DNA of 52,162 nt. Source: Anaerolineae bacterium. Lineage in GTDB: Bacteria; Chloroflexota; Anaerolineae; Aggregatilineales; Phototrophicaceae. Below the pieces are notes generated by a model. It was not told the DNA's origin and did not search any database. It was given only the letters and a program-made list of their open reading frames with translations. The position numbers were made by a program, and so were the translations under genes. Shown here one piece after another: positions 26,164 through 34,766 of the stretch. The stretch is taken from NCBI GenBank assembly GCA_022823165.1, contig JAJDXR010000066.1, forward strand, positions 1-52,162. Reading direction: 5' to 3'. How positions within the stretch are numbered: the first letter of the stretch is position 1; every line of letters starts with the position of its first letter.

Positions 26164-27181
26164 GTCAGTCATCATCGGCGTCGGCGGCGGGCGGGCGCAT
26201 GGGCACGCCGACGCCTACGAATATGTTAAGAAGGGCCGGGTCGTGGCTGTCTGCGATTTGGAACGTGGCCCGCTGGACGAATTTGGCGACAAGTTTGATG
26301 TGAGCCGGCGCTACACTGATTTCCGCGAGATGTTTGAAAAAGAACAACCGGAGCTGGTACAGGTCAGCACACCGCCCAATGTTCGGCTGGACGTGCTGCA
26401 AGCGGCCGAAGCGGCAGGTGTGCCGGCGGCGGTCGTGGAAAAACCGCTGGCGATTCAAGGCGAGGATTATGTGGCGCTGCGAGACTTCGCCGCGAGCAAA
26501 CCCAAGATAAAAGTGGCCATTAATCACCAACTGCAATTTCATCCGCGGCGGCGGCAGCTGCAACAATTGGCGGCCGACGGCGCCATCGGCGATCTGCGTT
26601 TCGTCGAAGCCAGTTCGGGCATGAACCTGGCCTATCAGGGTACGCATTCCTTGCAGGCCATTGGCGCTTTTAACCCGGCTCAGCCCACCACGGTCTTTGG
26701 GCAGGTCGCGGGCACGGAAGGCTTGCAGCCCAATGTCAAAGCGCATTACGCGCCGGACCAGAGCCTGGCGGCGGTCGAGTATGACAACGGCGTGCAAGCG
26801 ACGCTGCGCTGTGGCGAGAACGCGCCGCGTGTGCCGGGCGGCGACGCCATCTACCAGCACAAGCGCATCGCTGTCTATGGCATGAAGGGTTATATCCACT
26901 GGACGATGTGGGGCTGGGAAACCTTCATCAATAACGTCTACGACAGCGGCTCGCATGAGTACCCGGACGAAGATGTCCTGGGGCAAGCGGCTATGTGCGA
27001 CGCCATGTTCGATTGGCTGGAAGACGACCGCAAGCTGCATCCGCTGAACCTGGACGCGGCGCTGGTTGACTTCAACGTCATACTGGCGCTTTATGCCAGC
27101 TCGCTGAATCATCGGGTGATTCAACTGCCTTATGAGCCCGAGCCCGATCTGGTCGCCAAGTTGAGAGGCGCGCTGGCTTAA
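26156..27181 (+). CDS. Gfo/Idh/MocA-family oxidoreductase
   Basis: Encodes 341 residues. The N-terminal Rossmann fold shows SVIIGVGGGRAHGHADAYEYV and RVVAVCDLERG; the family EKP motif is AAVVEKPLAIQGEDYVAL with catalytic Lys. The C-terminal alpha/beta dimerisation domain follows from INHQLQFHPRRRQLQQL onward. Members oxidise or reduce sugars, inositols or sugar acids with NAD(P). The start overlaps the preceding dehydrogenase by 8 nt, indicating one operon. Confidence 0.9.
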   Translation: MYKSVIIGVGGGRAHGHADAYEYVKKGRVVAVCDLERGPLDEFGDKFDVSRRYTDFREMFEKEQPELVQVSTPPNVRLDVLQAAEAAGVPAAVVEKPLAIQGEDYVALRDFAASKPKIKVAINHQLQFHPRRRQLQQLAADGAIGDLRFVEASSGMNLAYQGTHSLQAIGAFNPAQPTTVFGQVAGTEGLQPNVKAHYAPDQSLAAVEYDNGVQATLRCGENAPRVPGGDAIYQHKRIAVYGMKGYIHWTMWGWETFINNVYDSGSHEYPDEDVLGQAAMCDAMFDWLEDDRKLHPLNLDAALVDFNVILALYASSLNHRVIQLPYEPEPDLVAKLRGALA

Positions 27182-27269
27182 GGGCAGGACCGATTATTTC
27201 GTCGCAGTGGACACAGAGCTAATTCCAAGTTAATCATGCGAAAGTCAATCAGAAATCTGTTGCGATAGT

Positions 27270-27289
27270 GGGCGAGCCAAGGCTCGCCC
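27270..27289. repeat. REP-like palindrome (family A)
   Basis: GGGCGAGCC-AA-GGCTCGCCC followed by CCTACAA, in the 161-bp gap between two genes of the sugar operon. It may form a hairpin in the polycistronic mRNA. It overlaps an in-frame GTG (27268) that could extend the next protein. Confidence 0.85.
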
Positions 27290-27342
27290 CTACAATCTGG
27301 GACGAATGCGCAAGTAACGATTGGAAGGGTTCCTCAAAAGAA

Positions 27343-28350
27343 GTGGCTGACCGACCCGACATTCTGATCGCCATGCGGCCGGCGCTCTTCGATCAGCTTT
27401 TCGCTGAGGACCAGCAGGCGCGGCTGCGCGCGCTGGGCGCTGTCACCTTGCAGCCGTTTGAAAACGACCTCGACGAGGCGCAGTTGACGCGGCTGATTGG
27501 CGGTCGCGATATTGTCATCACTAGCTGGGGCACGCCGCCCTTCTCCGATGCTGTGCTAGCCGCCGCCGACCGCCTGCAGTTGATCGCTCACTCAGCCGGT
27601 TCGATCAAGCGCTTGCTGCCGCCAGCGGTTTTCGCTGAGGGCAGGCGGGTGACGCATGCCGCCGAAGCCATGGCGATCCCGGTGGCTGAGACCACGCTGA
27701 TGCTGATCTTGCTATGCTTGCGCCGCTTCCACATAATCGACCGCGCCTTCAAAGAGTCAGGTTGGGCGGCGGCCAAAGCGCTGGGGCCGGGCACAGAACT
27801 CGAAGGCGCGCGTATCGGCATCATCGGCGCGGGCCATACCGGGCGCATGGTGTTGAGGAAGCTGGAGGCGCTGGGCGCAGTCCTGTGGCTTTATGACCCC
27901 TACGTCAGCGAGACGGCGGCGGCGGAGCTGGGCGCGCGAAAAGTGGAATTGAAGACGCTGCTGCGTGAGTGCCCGGTCGTTAGCCTGCAAGCGCCGTCCA
28001 CGCCGGAGACTTATCGTATGCTGGGCGCGGAGCAATTTAGCTGGCTGCAAGATGGCGCCGTCTTTATCAACACGGCGCGGACGCATCCCATCGACGAGGC
28101 GGCGCTGCTGGCGGAGCTGCAATCGGGGCGGATCAGCGCCGCGCTGGATGTCTTTGAGGAGGAGCCGCTGCCGGCTGGCAGCCCCTTCCGTCAGTTGGAC
28201 AACGTCATCATTTCGCCGCACATGGCTGCGGTCACCGAGCAAGCCTACCAACGTCAGGGACAGATCACCACCGCTGAAGTAGCCAGCTACCTCGGCGCGG
28301 ACAAATTGCGCTACGAAGTCACGCGCGCTATGCTCGATACGATGGCATAG
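27343..28350 (+). CDS. D-isomer-specific 2-hydroxyacid dehydrogenase
   Basis: Encodes about 335 residues. NAD site GARIGIIGAGHTGRMVLRKLEALGAVLWLYDPY (GxGxxG); catalytic Arg in VFINTARTHPIDEAALLAEL, Glu in DVFEEEPLP and His in NVIISPHMAAVT. Related to phosphoglycerate or glyoxylate/hydroxypyruvate reductases. The start is uncertain: GTG 27343 gives a compact N-terminus, ATG 27373 (MRPALFDQLF) is possible, and GTG 27268 would translate the palindrome. In the operon context it probably acts on a sugar-derived 2-keto or 2-hydroxy acid (inference). Confidence 0.87.
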   Translation: MADRPDILIAMRPALFDQLFAEDQQARLRALGAVTLQPFENDLDEAQLTRLIGGRDIVITSWGTPPFSDAVLAAADRLQLIAHSAGSIKRLLPPAVFAEGRRVTHAAEAMAIPVAETTLMLILLCLRRFHIIDRAFKESGWAAAKALGPGTELEGARIGIIGAGHTGRMVLRKLEALGAVLWLYDPYVSETAAAELGARKVELKTLLRECPVVSLQAPSTPETYRMLGAEQFSWLQDGAVFINTARTHPIDEAALLAELQSGRISAALDVFEEEPLPAGSPFRQLDNVIISPHMAAVTEQAYQRQGQITTAEVASYLGADKLRYEVTRAMLDTMA

Positions 28351-28367
28351 AAGCGCGGGAGGCGCAA

Positions 28368-29108
28368 ATGGGCGCATTGGACGGAAAGACAATCATCGTG
28401 ACCGGCGCCAGCAGCGGCTTCGGCGAAGCCATCGCCATCGCTTGCTGCCGAGCCGGCGCCAATGTCAGCCTGGTGGCGCGGCGGCGGGAATTGCTGGAGA
28501 CAGTCGCCGAGACGGCGCGCTCGTTAAACGGGGGCGGGAGCGGTCAAGCGATGGTCTGCCCGGCTGACGTCAGCGACGATGATCAGATTCATGCAGTCGT
28601 GGAGCGAACGCGGGCGACCTTCGGGCCTGTCGACGTGCTGGTCAACAACGCTGGCTACAACGTCACCGAGCGGTCCATCGCCGATACCAGCGCGGAGCAG
28701 TGGCGCGACCTGCTGGCGGTGAATCTGACCAGCGCCTTCGTCTTCACCAAGGCGGTCTTGCCCGAAATGAAGGAGCGCGGCGACGGCCTGATTATCAACC
28801 TGGCGTCGCGCGCCGCCATGTACCCCAGCTTGCTGGCCGGCGTCGGTTACAGCAGCTCGAAAATCGGCATGGAAGCGCTGAACATAGTCACCAACGAAGA
28901 AGGCAATCCGCAGGGTGTGCGCGCCTGTCTCTTCAACCCGGGCGCGGGCAATACGCCGATTATGGAGCGGCGGCCCGTTGTGCCTGGACCCGAGCAGAAA
29001 GCGCGGATGATACAATCGGAGGACATTGCGGCTGCTGTCGTCTTTCTGGCGAGCCTGCCGCCGCGCGTCCACATTGACGTCCTGTCAATGATGCCGACCA
29101 AGAGCTAG
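28368..29108 (+). CDS. Short-chain dehydrogenase/reductase (SDR)
   Basis: Encodes 246 residues of classical SDR type: TGASSGFGEAIA cofactor motif, DVLVNNAGYN, catalytic Ser in INLASRAAM and the YxxxK pair in VGYSSSKIGMEAL. The basic VARRRELL after beta-2 suggests NADP preference. It starts 18 nt after the dehydrogenase stop and ends 10 nt before the isomerase gene, so it is part of the same operon. Likely acts on a sugar or sugar-acid intermediate. Confidence 0.92.
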   Translation: MGALDGKTIIVTGASSGFGEAIAIACCRAGANVSLVARRRELLETVAETARSLNGGGSGQAMVCPADVSDDDQIHAVVERTRATFGPVDVLVNNAGYNVTERSIADTSAEQWRDLLAVNLTSAFVFTKAVLPEMKERGDGLIINLASRAAMYPSLLAGVGYSSSKIGMEALNIVTNEEGNPQGVRACLFNPGAGNTPIMERRPVVPGPEQKARMIQSEDIAAAVVFLASLPPRVHIDVLSMMPTKS

Positions 29109-29118
29109 AGCGGGCGCC

Positions 29119-29910
29119 ATGAAGCCGTTGGCTGTATTCGCCAAGCCCTGGAAAGCGCTGCCGCTGCCGCAGCTGGCGGCGCATGTTCGGTCGCTGGGCT
29201 TCGATTGGATCGAGCTGCCGGTGCGCGCGGGATTTCCGGTCGAGCCTGAGAACATTGAACGCGACCTGCCGGCGGCGGTCAAACTGCTAGCCGAGCAGGG
29301 CGTCAGTGTGCTGAATATCACCGCTGATGCGCCGCTGGATGACGAGCGGCTCTACAGCGCCTGCGCCGAAGCCGGTATCGGCATGAATCGCGTGATGTTC
29401 CGGCAGCGCGAGCTGGATTACTGGGCGGCGGAAGCCAAGGCGCGCCGTAAACTGGATGCCGCCCTGACCTTTTGCGAGCGCTACGATGTGCAAATCGGCG
29501 TGCAGAATCACTCGGGGCGCTTCGTGCCGGTCAACGAGATGGGCATGTTTCAGCTGCTCAAAGACTACGACCGGCGCTATGTGGCGGCGGTCTGGGACCC
29601 GGCGCATAATGCGCTGGAAGGCATCGACAGCGACGCCGCGCTGGACATCGTGGCGCCTTATCTCTGCGTGGTCAATTTGAAGAACGCTTACTGGCGGCGG
29701 GTCAGCGGGCCGGAAGCAGTGGCGGCTGAGTGGCGGGTGTACTGGACCTCAGGCGCGCAGGGGCGAGCGTCCTGGGCGCGGATGATCGCCAAGTTGCGGA
29801 CGCTTGATTATCGCGGACCGATTTGCTTCTCGGCCGAATATACGGACGAGGCGCGGGTGGACGAGTTGATCGCGCGAGATTTGGAATTTGCGCGCGGGCT
29901 GCTCGCTTGA
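29119..29910 (+). CDS. Sugar phosphate isomerase/epimerase-like TIM-barrel protein
   Basis: Encodes 263 residues of the xylose-isomerase-like TIM barrel (AP endonuclease 2 superfamily). Visible: LAAHVRSLGFDWIELPVRAGFPVEPENI, GVSVLNITADAP, VQIGVQNHSGRF (metal-site His/Asn), VAAVWDPAHNAL, YLCVVNLKNAYW and GPICFSAEYTDEARV (Glu). Such proteins isomerise or epimerise keto-sugars or inososes with a divalent metal. It is last in the rightward operon and converges on the importer permease, 12 bp away. Confidence 0.87.
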   Translation: MKPLAVFAKPWKALPLPQLAAHVRSLGFDWIELPVRAGFPVEPENIERDLPAAVKLLAEQGVSVLNITADAPLDDERLYSACAEAGIGMNRVMFRQRELDYWAAEAKARRKLDAALTFCERYDVQIGVQNHSGRFVPVNEMGMFQLLKDYDRRYVAAVWDPAHNALEGIDSDAALDIVAPYLCVVNLKNAYWRRVSGPEAVAAEWRVYWTSGAQGRASWARMIAKLRTLDYRGPICFSAEYTDEARVDELIARDLEFARGLLA

Positions 29911-29922
29911 GCTCAATGCGAC

Positions 29923-30804
29923 TCAACCCTTGATGCCGGAGGTGGCGATGCTTTCGATGAAAGCCCGCTGAAGCGCCAGGTAGAAAATCAAGACGGGAAT
30001 CGTCACAATCGACAAGTAGGCCATAATCTCGCCCCAGGCGGTGTTCAGCTGAAAGAAGTATTGCAAGCCGACCATGATGGGTCGCAATTCTTCCGAGCGG
30101 ATGGTCATCAGGGGCCAGATGTAGGCGTTCCACATGCCCAGGAATTTCAGAATCGCGACGGTCGCCAGGATGGGACCAGAAATCGGCATGATGATGCGCG
30201 CGTAAATCTGCCAGATGTTGGCGCCGTCAATGCGAGCCGCCTCAACCAGTTCATCGGGCAAATCACGGAAATACTGATAAAACAGGAAGATGCCCAGCGA
30301 ATCGGCGATGAAGGGGATGATTTGCACGTGATAGGTATTCAGCCAGCCGATCTCGATGCCGCCCGCGCCCAGCCAGGGCAAGCTGTTGACAACCAGCAGC
30401 AAGGGTATGGCGATGACCTCGAAGGGTACGATGAAGGTGGCGATTATCAGCGACAGCACCAGCGCTTTGCCGCGCCATTTCAGGAAGGCGAAGGAGAAGG
30501 CCGCTAGCGAATTGAGCAGCAGGCTGGCCGCCACCGACGCCGCAGTGGTGAATATCGAATTGAGGGCGAATTGCGCCATCGGTACGCGCTCAAAGGCGTC
30601 GGCGTAATTATTCAGCGAAATATCGCCATAAGGAACAAATGCCAGCAGCGAGCCGGAATCGCGCAATAGCTGCAGGTCCGGCTTCAACGAAGAGACTATC
30701 ATGAAGACAATCGGGAAAATAAAAATGGCGGAGATCAAAATCATCAGCGATATGCGCAGGCTGATGAGCAGTCTCTGACGAGTCTCGAAGGTCATCGCTG
30801 CCAT
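29923..30804 (-). CDS. Carbohydrate ABC transporter permease (MalG-like)
   Basis: Encodes 293 residues with about six membrane helices, starting with LRISLMILISAIFIFPIVFMIVSSLKP. The EAA loop that docks the ATPase is ELVEAARIDGANIWQIYARIIMPISGP. MalG-type subunits form the inner-membrane channel with a MalF-type partner. It starts right after the MalF-like stop codon, so the two are translated together. No ATPase gene is in the cluster; a shared MsmK/UgpC-type ATPase elsewhere is likely. Confidence 0.93.
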   Translation of the reverse strand: MAAMTFETRQRLLISLRISLMILISAIFIFPIVFMIVSSLKPDLQLLRDSGSLLAFVPYGDISLNNYADAFERVPMAQFALNSIFTTAASVAASLLLNSLAAFSFAFLKWRGKALVLSLIIATFIVPFEVIAIPLLLVVNSLPWLGAGGIEIGWLNTYHVQIIPFIADSLGIFLFYQYFRDLPDELVEAARIDGANIWQIYARIIMPISGPILATVAILKFLGMWNAYIWPLMTIRSEELRPIMVGLQYFFQLNTAWGEIMAYLSIVTIPVLIFYLALQRAFIESIATSGIKG

Positions 30805-30806
30805 CG

Positions 30807-31946
30807 CTAGTCCTTGTCGCGCGTCAAATAGCGATTGACAATAGTGATAACCAGCACAATGACAAAGAGCACCACGGAAATGGCTGAACCCTCGGCGATG
30901 TCCTGTTTGTCATAGCCGCGCTGTACCGCCTGGAAGACAACGCTCTGCGTGGCGTCCAGGGGACCGCCGCGCGTCATGACATCGACCTGCACAAACAAGC
31001 CCATGGCTTGGATGACAATAACGATTAGGACTAGCACAGCGGTATTGCGCAAGCCGGGCCAGGTAACATAGCGGAATTTCTGCCAGGCGCCGGCGCCGTC
31101 CAGGCCGGCCGCTTCGTAGAGGCTTGTGGGAATGGTCTGCAAGCCAGACAGCCAGATGACCATGTGAAAGCCGACCGCTTGCCAGGCCGACATCGCGATC
31201 AGCGCCGGCATAGCCGTGTAGGGGTTTCCCAGCCAATCCACCGGCTGGAAGCTGCCGAAGGTTACAATGCCCAGCATGGTGTTGAGCAAGCCGTTCTGCC
31301 CGTCATAAATGAAGCGCCATAGCAGGGAGACCACGACCATCGACACGACCACGGGCGCGAAGTATATAGCGCGGAAGACATTGATGTATGGCAAGGCTTG
31401 ATTGAGCAAAAGCGCCAGCAAAAGCGCGCAGCCTCCCTGGAGAGGCGCGATGACCCCGGCGAATATCAGCGTATTGATCAAGGCGCGCAAGAAAACCACA
31501 TCAGCAGCCAGGATCACCGTGCGATTCTCGCCCGCCTGCCAGGAGGTGACTTCGCGCAAGCCATTCAATTCGGGGTAGTCGGGGTTCTTGCGCGTGAAAT
31601 TGCGCAGTCTCGGATAGGCGATGCTGCCGTCATCGTCGTAGACAATGGCGCCGCTCTCGTCGCGTTCCGGCTCCAGCGTGAAGGCGCGGATGGTGAGCAG
31701 GCGCTCGAAGTTGCGCATACCGACCCACTCAGTCGGATTAGGCGAAACCAGGCGCTGGTTGGTGAAGGACATGACAAAAGCCATCAAAAAGGGGATGACC
31801 AGGAAAATGGTCAGCACGAGCAGCGCGGGCAAAGCCAGCAGCCAGCCGAAGATGGCGTCGCCGCGCTGATAGAGCGGCGCGTCCTTTGGCAGCAGCAGGC
31901 GCACCCAAAGCGGCGCGTTTTTTCTGGCTTCCGCCGCGGTAGTCAT
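30807..31946 (-). CDS. Carbohydrate ABC transporter permease (MalF/UgpA-like)
   Basis: Encodes about 379 residues. The first helix is LLALPALLVLTIFLVIPFLMAFVMSF; a long extracytoplasmic loop follows (GMRNFERLL to QAGENRTVIL), with acidic DESGAIVYDDDGSIAYP. Then come helices and the EAA loop SLYEAAGLDGAGAWQKFRYVTWPGLR. The loop is longer than in UgpA and resembles the MalF-type insertion. The start is uncertain: ATG 31946 is used; a GTG at 31967 is also in frame. Between this gene and the binding protein is a perfect hairpin (32018-32050). Confidence 0.92.
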   Translation of the reverse strand: MTTAAEARKNAPLWVRLLLPKDAPLYQRGDAIFGWLLALPALLVLTIFLVIPFLMAFVMSFTNQRLVSPNPTEWVGMRNFERLLTIRAFTLEPERDESGAIVYDDDGSIAYPRLRNFTRKNPDYPELNGLREVTSWQAGENRTVILAADVVFLRALINTLIFAGVIAPLQGGCALLLALLLNQALPYINVFRAIYFAPVVVSMVVVSLLWRFIYDGQNGLLNTMLGIVTFGSFQPVDWLGNPYTAMPALIAMSAWQAVGFHMVIWLSGLQTIPTSLYEAAGLDGAGAWQKFRYVTWPGLRNTAVLVLIVIVIQAMGLFVQVDVMTRGGPLDATQSVVFQAVQRGYDKQDIAEGSAISVVLFVIVLVITIVNRYLTRDKD

Positions 31947-32017
31947 GGTTTGAGCATGAGCAGACACAATGAGACCAAATAATAATAGTTGCTTCCAAAA
32001 TGATGAAAAAGGATTTT

Positions 32018-32050
32018 CTGTAAGGGCGGCTCAACGAGCCGCCCTTACAG
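32018..32050. repeat. Perfect 15-bp inverted repeat in the binding protein/permease gap
   Basis: CTGTAAGGGCGGCTC, 3-nt loop AAC, and its exact complement form a 15-bp stem. It lies between the stop of the solute-binding protein and the start of the permease, both on the minus strand. Without a following T-run on that strand it is unlikely to be a full terminator; it may stabilise the upstream mRNA so that binding protein exceeds permease, as REP does between malE and malF in E. coli (inference). Confidence 0.85.
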
Positions 32051-32085
32051 TATTTATGTGCCAATGGTTCTTGGCTTAGGGATCG

Positions 32086-33351
32086 CTACATCTCGAAGCC
32101 GTAGCCCATATTGTCTTCGATGTCCGCGTCGATTTCGTCAACGGCGGCATCCAGCGTATCCTGCACGTCCGCGCCATTGGAGATATCCGCCAGCGCCTTC
32201 TCGAAGATCAGCGCCAAAGTGGCGTAGCCCGGGGTGACGGGACGCACCAAAGCTTGCTGGTTGCTCAGTTCAAAGTAGACTTCCAAAGCGCCGCCGTCCG
32301 AGTAATGCTGCGACATGGCGGCGGAGCCAGCAGTCGCCGGGATCAAGCCGATGCCGTCGGAGAAGGCTGCCAGGTATTCGTCCTGGATGGCGAATTCGAT
32401 GAAGGCGCTGGCGCCGTCTTTGTGCATGCTGCTGGACGAAATGCCGAATTGCCAGGAAGCGGCGCCGATGGTGGAGCCGCTGCCAAAGTCGGGCGCGGGC
32501 AGGAAGAGCAGGTCGTCGCCGACCGCATCCAGCGTGTTGATGCCAGCCCAGTTGCCGTTCCATTGCAGCGCGTACTTGCCGTCGATAAAGCCGGTTTCCC
32601 GGTCAGCGCCATCTTGCGAAGTGCCGGGCGCCAAGCCGCGCTCAAAGAGGCTCTGCCACCAATTGCCAAATGCCAAGCCGGCATCGCCGTTCAGCGCGCC
32701 TTCGGCCGTCAGATAGGTCGAGCGGTCAATCATGTCGCCGCCGAAGCTCTGCAAGAAGGGCGAAAAGGCATAAGGATACCATTCGCCGGTCCAGGCCATG
32801 CCCGGGTCGAAAGCGTATTCAAATTCGCCGGTGGCTTGCAAGGTCTCGAGGATGGCGTCGAATTCTTCGCCAGTCCAAGGCTCTTCCAGCGTCGGGATGC
32901 GAATGTCATTGGCTTCCAGGACCGAGCGGCGCGCGTAGATCGATACCGCGGCGTCCCACAAGCCAACCGAATAAACTTCGCCGTTCCATTCGCCGATTGC
33001 GCCGGGCAGGAAGTCGTCCAGCGCGCCTTCGGACAAGTTCAGCGGCGACATCCAGCCAGCCCAAGCCCAGCCCGGCATGACCGGTCCATCGACATCAATG
33101 ATGTCTGGCAAGTCGCCCGCGGCGGCGGCCGCCACGATTGACGAGTTGTAAGATTCTTGGGGGAATTCTTCCAGCAGGACCGTGTAATCGGATTGCGAGG
33201 CGTTGAAGTCGTCGATGATCCCGATCAGTATGCTGCGCTCGGTCTCGTTGCCGGCGCCGTGATACCACAGGCTGAGCTCGGTTTGGGCGCTTGCCAGTGA
33301 CGCCGGAAGCAGCAGCATAACCAGCAAGAGCAGCAAGTAAATTCTTTGCAT
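32086..33351 (-). CDS. Extracellular solute-binding protein (sugar ABC importer)
   Basis: Encodes 421 residues. A signal peptide (RIYLLLLLVMLLLPASLASA) without lipobox Cys precedes QTELSLWYHGAGNETERS. The family-1 fold shows LPDIIDVDGPVMPGWAWAGWMSPL, YSVGLWDAAVSIYARRSVLEAN, and FIDGKYALQWNGNWAGI. It captures a sugar and delivers it to the permease pair. AAAGGAGT precedes ATG 33351 at 9 nt. First gene of the leftward transport operon; a LacI-type regulator lies 9 kb away with the enzymes. Confidence 0.93.
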   Translation of the reverse strand: MQRIYLLLLLVMLLLPASLASAQTELSLWYHGAGNETERSILIGIIDDFNASQSDYTVLLEEFPQESYNSSIVAAAAAGDLPDIIDVDGPVMPGWAWAGWMSPLNLSEGALDDFLPGAIGEWNGEVYSVGLWDAAVSIYARRSVLEANDIRIPTLEEPWTGEEFDAILETLQATGEFEYAFDPGMAWTGEWYPYAFSPFLQSFGGDMIDRSTYLTAEGALNGDAGLAFGNWWQSLFERGLAPGTSQDGADRETGFIDGKYALQWNGNWAGINTLDAVGDDLLFLPAPDFGSGSTIGAASWQFGISSSSMHKDGASAFIEFAIQDEYLAAFSDGIGLIPATAGSAAMSQHYSDGGALEVYFELSNQQALVRPVTPGYATLALIFEKALADISNGADVQDTLDAAVDEIDADIEDNMGYGFEM

Positions 33352-33468
33352 CTACGGTACTCCTTTCTTATGTAAACGTGTCTGCATCACCCGTCTACAA
33401 AGTTCCCGCGCCCGTACGCCGAACAAAGCATGTGATGGAATGGACCGCAGGAGTCTTGTAAACAGTAA

Positions 33469-33495
33469 CAGGGGACTAATTCTACCAGTCCCCTG
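33469..33495 (-). terminator. Candidate terminator hairpin after the FN3 gene
   Basis: CAGGGGACT and AGTCCCCTG form a 9-bp stem with a 9-nt loop, 44 bp past the stop of the FN3 gene on the minus strand. The following sequence (GTTACTGTTTAC on the minus strand) is only weakly T-rich, so termination is plausible rather than shown. Confidence 0.4.
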
Positions 33496-33538
33496 AAAAC
33501 TTGCAACTGCTGTTTCTTCTGTCCAGGCTGCGCCGGGT

Positions 33539-34234
33539 TTAGCCGCCGGCCGGCAAGGTGCGGAAAACGACATTGGCATGGCTAACATACGGGTGGTATC
33601 CGCGCAGGTGATGTACGATGCGCACGGTATAGTCGGTATCGCTCTTTAAGCCCGTGATATTGGCTTTCTTACGGCGATAAACCGGGACTTCATCATCATA
33701 CGAGCTGGGGGCGCAGTCAGCGCCCTCGCAATAATATACGCGCGTCTTTTTGCCCATTCCGTTCTTTACGGGATCCCATGACAGTTTGATGCTGTCGGCA
33801 GAGACGACTCCCTGCGGCTCGACCGCTCTAGGCGGAATTTTCAGCTGCATTCGCCGCGTGGTATTGCCCGGGTTGCCCTGATCATCCAGCGCGCGTACAC
33901 GGAAGTAAAACACTTTCCCCCGCTTCAGATTTTGAAAATGATGTATATTGTTTTCAGGAAAGTTTGCAGCTAGCCAAGCTCCGTTTGTATTGCTGCCCCA
34001 TGGGCTTGGTCCTTTGATAAACACCTCATAGTTGGACCCGCCGTCTACGGGCAACCACCCGAGGAACAGTTGGTCCATGTCATCCTCACCCTGATAGAAT
34101 TGCACAATAAACAAGCTTCCTGGCGCGGGCAAGGGGTCGGCTGCCTGAGCAAGCGAGCCGCCGAGCAAAATGAGCAGCGCGCAGAACAGAGCGAGCAGCG
34201 TATTTAATGAATTGCGCGAAGTCAGGGGATGCAT
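33539..34234 (-). CDS. Secreted protein with two fibronectin type III-like domains
   Basis: Encodes 231 residues. The N-terminal LLALFCALLILLGGSLAQA is a signal peptide. Two FN3-like repeats follow: the first has DQLFLGWLPVDGGSNYEVFIKG … LKRGKVFYFRVRALDDQGN, the second SIKLSWDPVKN … KANITGLKSDTDYTVRIVHHLRG. The paired W, Y/F and xYxVR pattern is typical of FN3. No catalytic domain is present, so it probably binds protein or carbohydrate outside the cell. Single-gene unit. Confidence 0.8.
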   Translation of the reverse strand: MHPLTSRNSLNTLLALFCALLILLGGSLAQAADPLPAPGSLFIVQFYQGEDDMDQLFLGWLPVDGGSNYEVFIKGPSPWGSNTNGAWLAANFPENNIHHFQNLKRGKVFYFRVRALDDQGNPGNTTRRMQLKIPPRAVEPQGVVSADSIKLSWDPVKNGMGKKTRVYYCEGADCAPSSYDDEVPVYRRKKANITGLKSDTDYTVRIVHHLRGYHPYVSHANVVFRTLPAGG

Positions 34235-34367
34235 GATTTAATCCTCTGTGCCAATGATATCCGCATAGTCTACTGAATGCGCTTACACTGCCAACGATAT
34301 ATTAAGTTATATTTCGTACTTTTATTATAGGAAGCATATTCGCGCAAACAAAAAAACGGCAGGGGGA

Positions 34368-34644
34368 CAGGGCAATCGCTTCAAAATAATCTTTACCACC
34401 GAGTACACCGAGGACACGGAGTTTAGGTTCTTTTGACAACATTTCTCCTAAATCCACTGCTTAAATTGAGCGGGCCTGCCGCAACTTTGCCGATAAACTT
34501 CCTTCGCGTCGAAAAATTTTGCGACAAAATGCCGCGAAATCTCTGATCAATCGCATTTCTTGGTGCTCTCGGTGTCCTCGGTGGTTAAATTTCAGTTTAG
34601 TTTTACTCGTCGCAGGGGACGCCTGTTTTGAAGCGATTGCCCTG
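34368..34644. mobile_element. 277-bp MITE-like element with 19-bp perfect terminal inverted repeats
   Basis: The gene-free gap 34235-34766 contains CAGGGCAATCGCTTCAAAA at 34368-34386 and its exact reverse complement at 34626-34644. Just inside lies a second, imperfect inverted pair: ACCACCGAGTACACCGAGG at 34395 and CTCGGTGTCCTCGGTGGT ending near 34586. There is no coding region inside and no clear target-site duplication. This is the layout of a non-autonomous, foldback-type element. Confidence 0.7.
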
Positions 34645-34766
34645 AGCGCGAAATCGTGCAAGGACGGTCAAGATTTGATATTGTGATGAATTGAGGGTTG
34701 CGTGGGCCAATTTTGGCGCCGCGCAACACAGTAGACCAGCGTGCCGTCAAATTATCGAGGCATATC

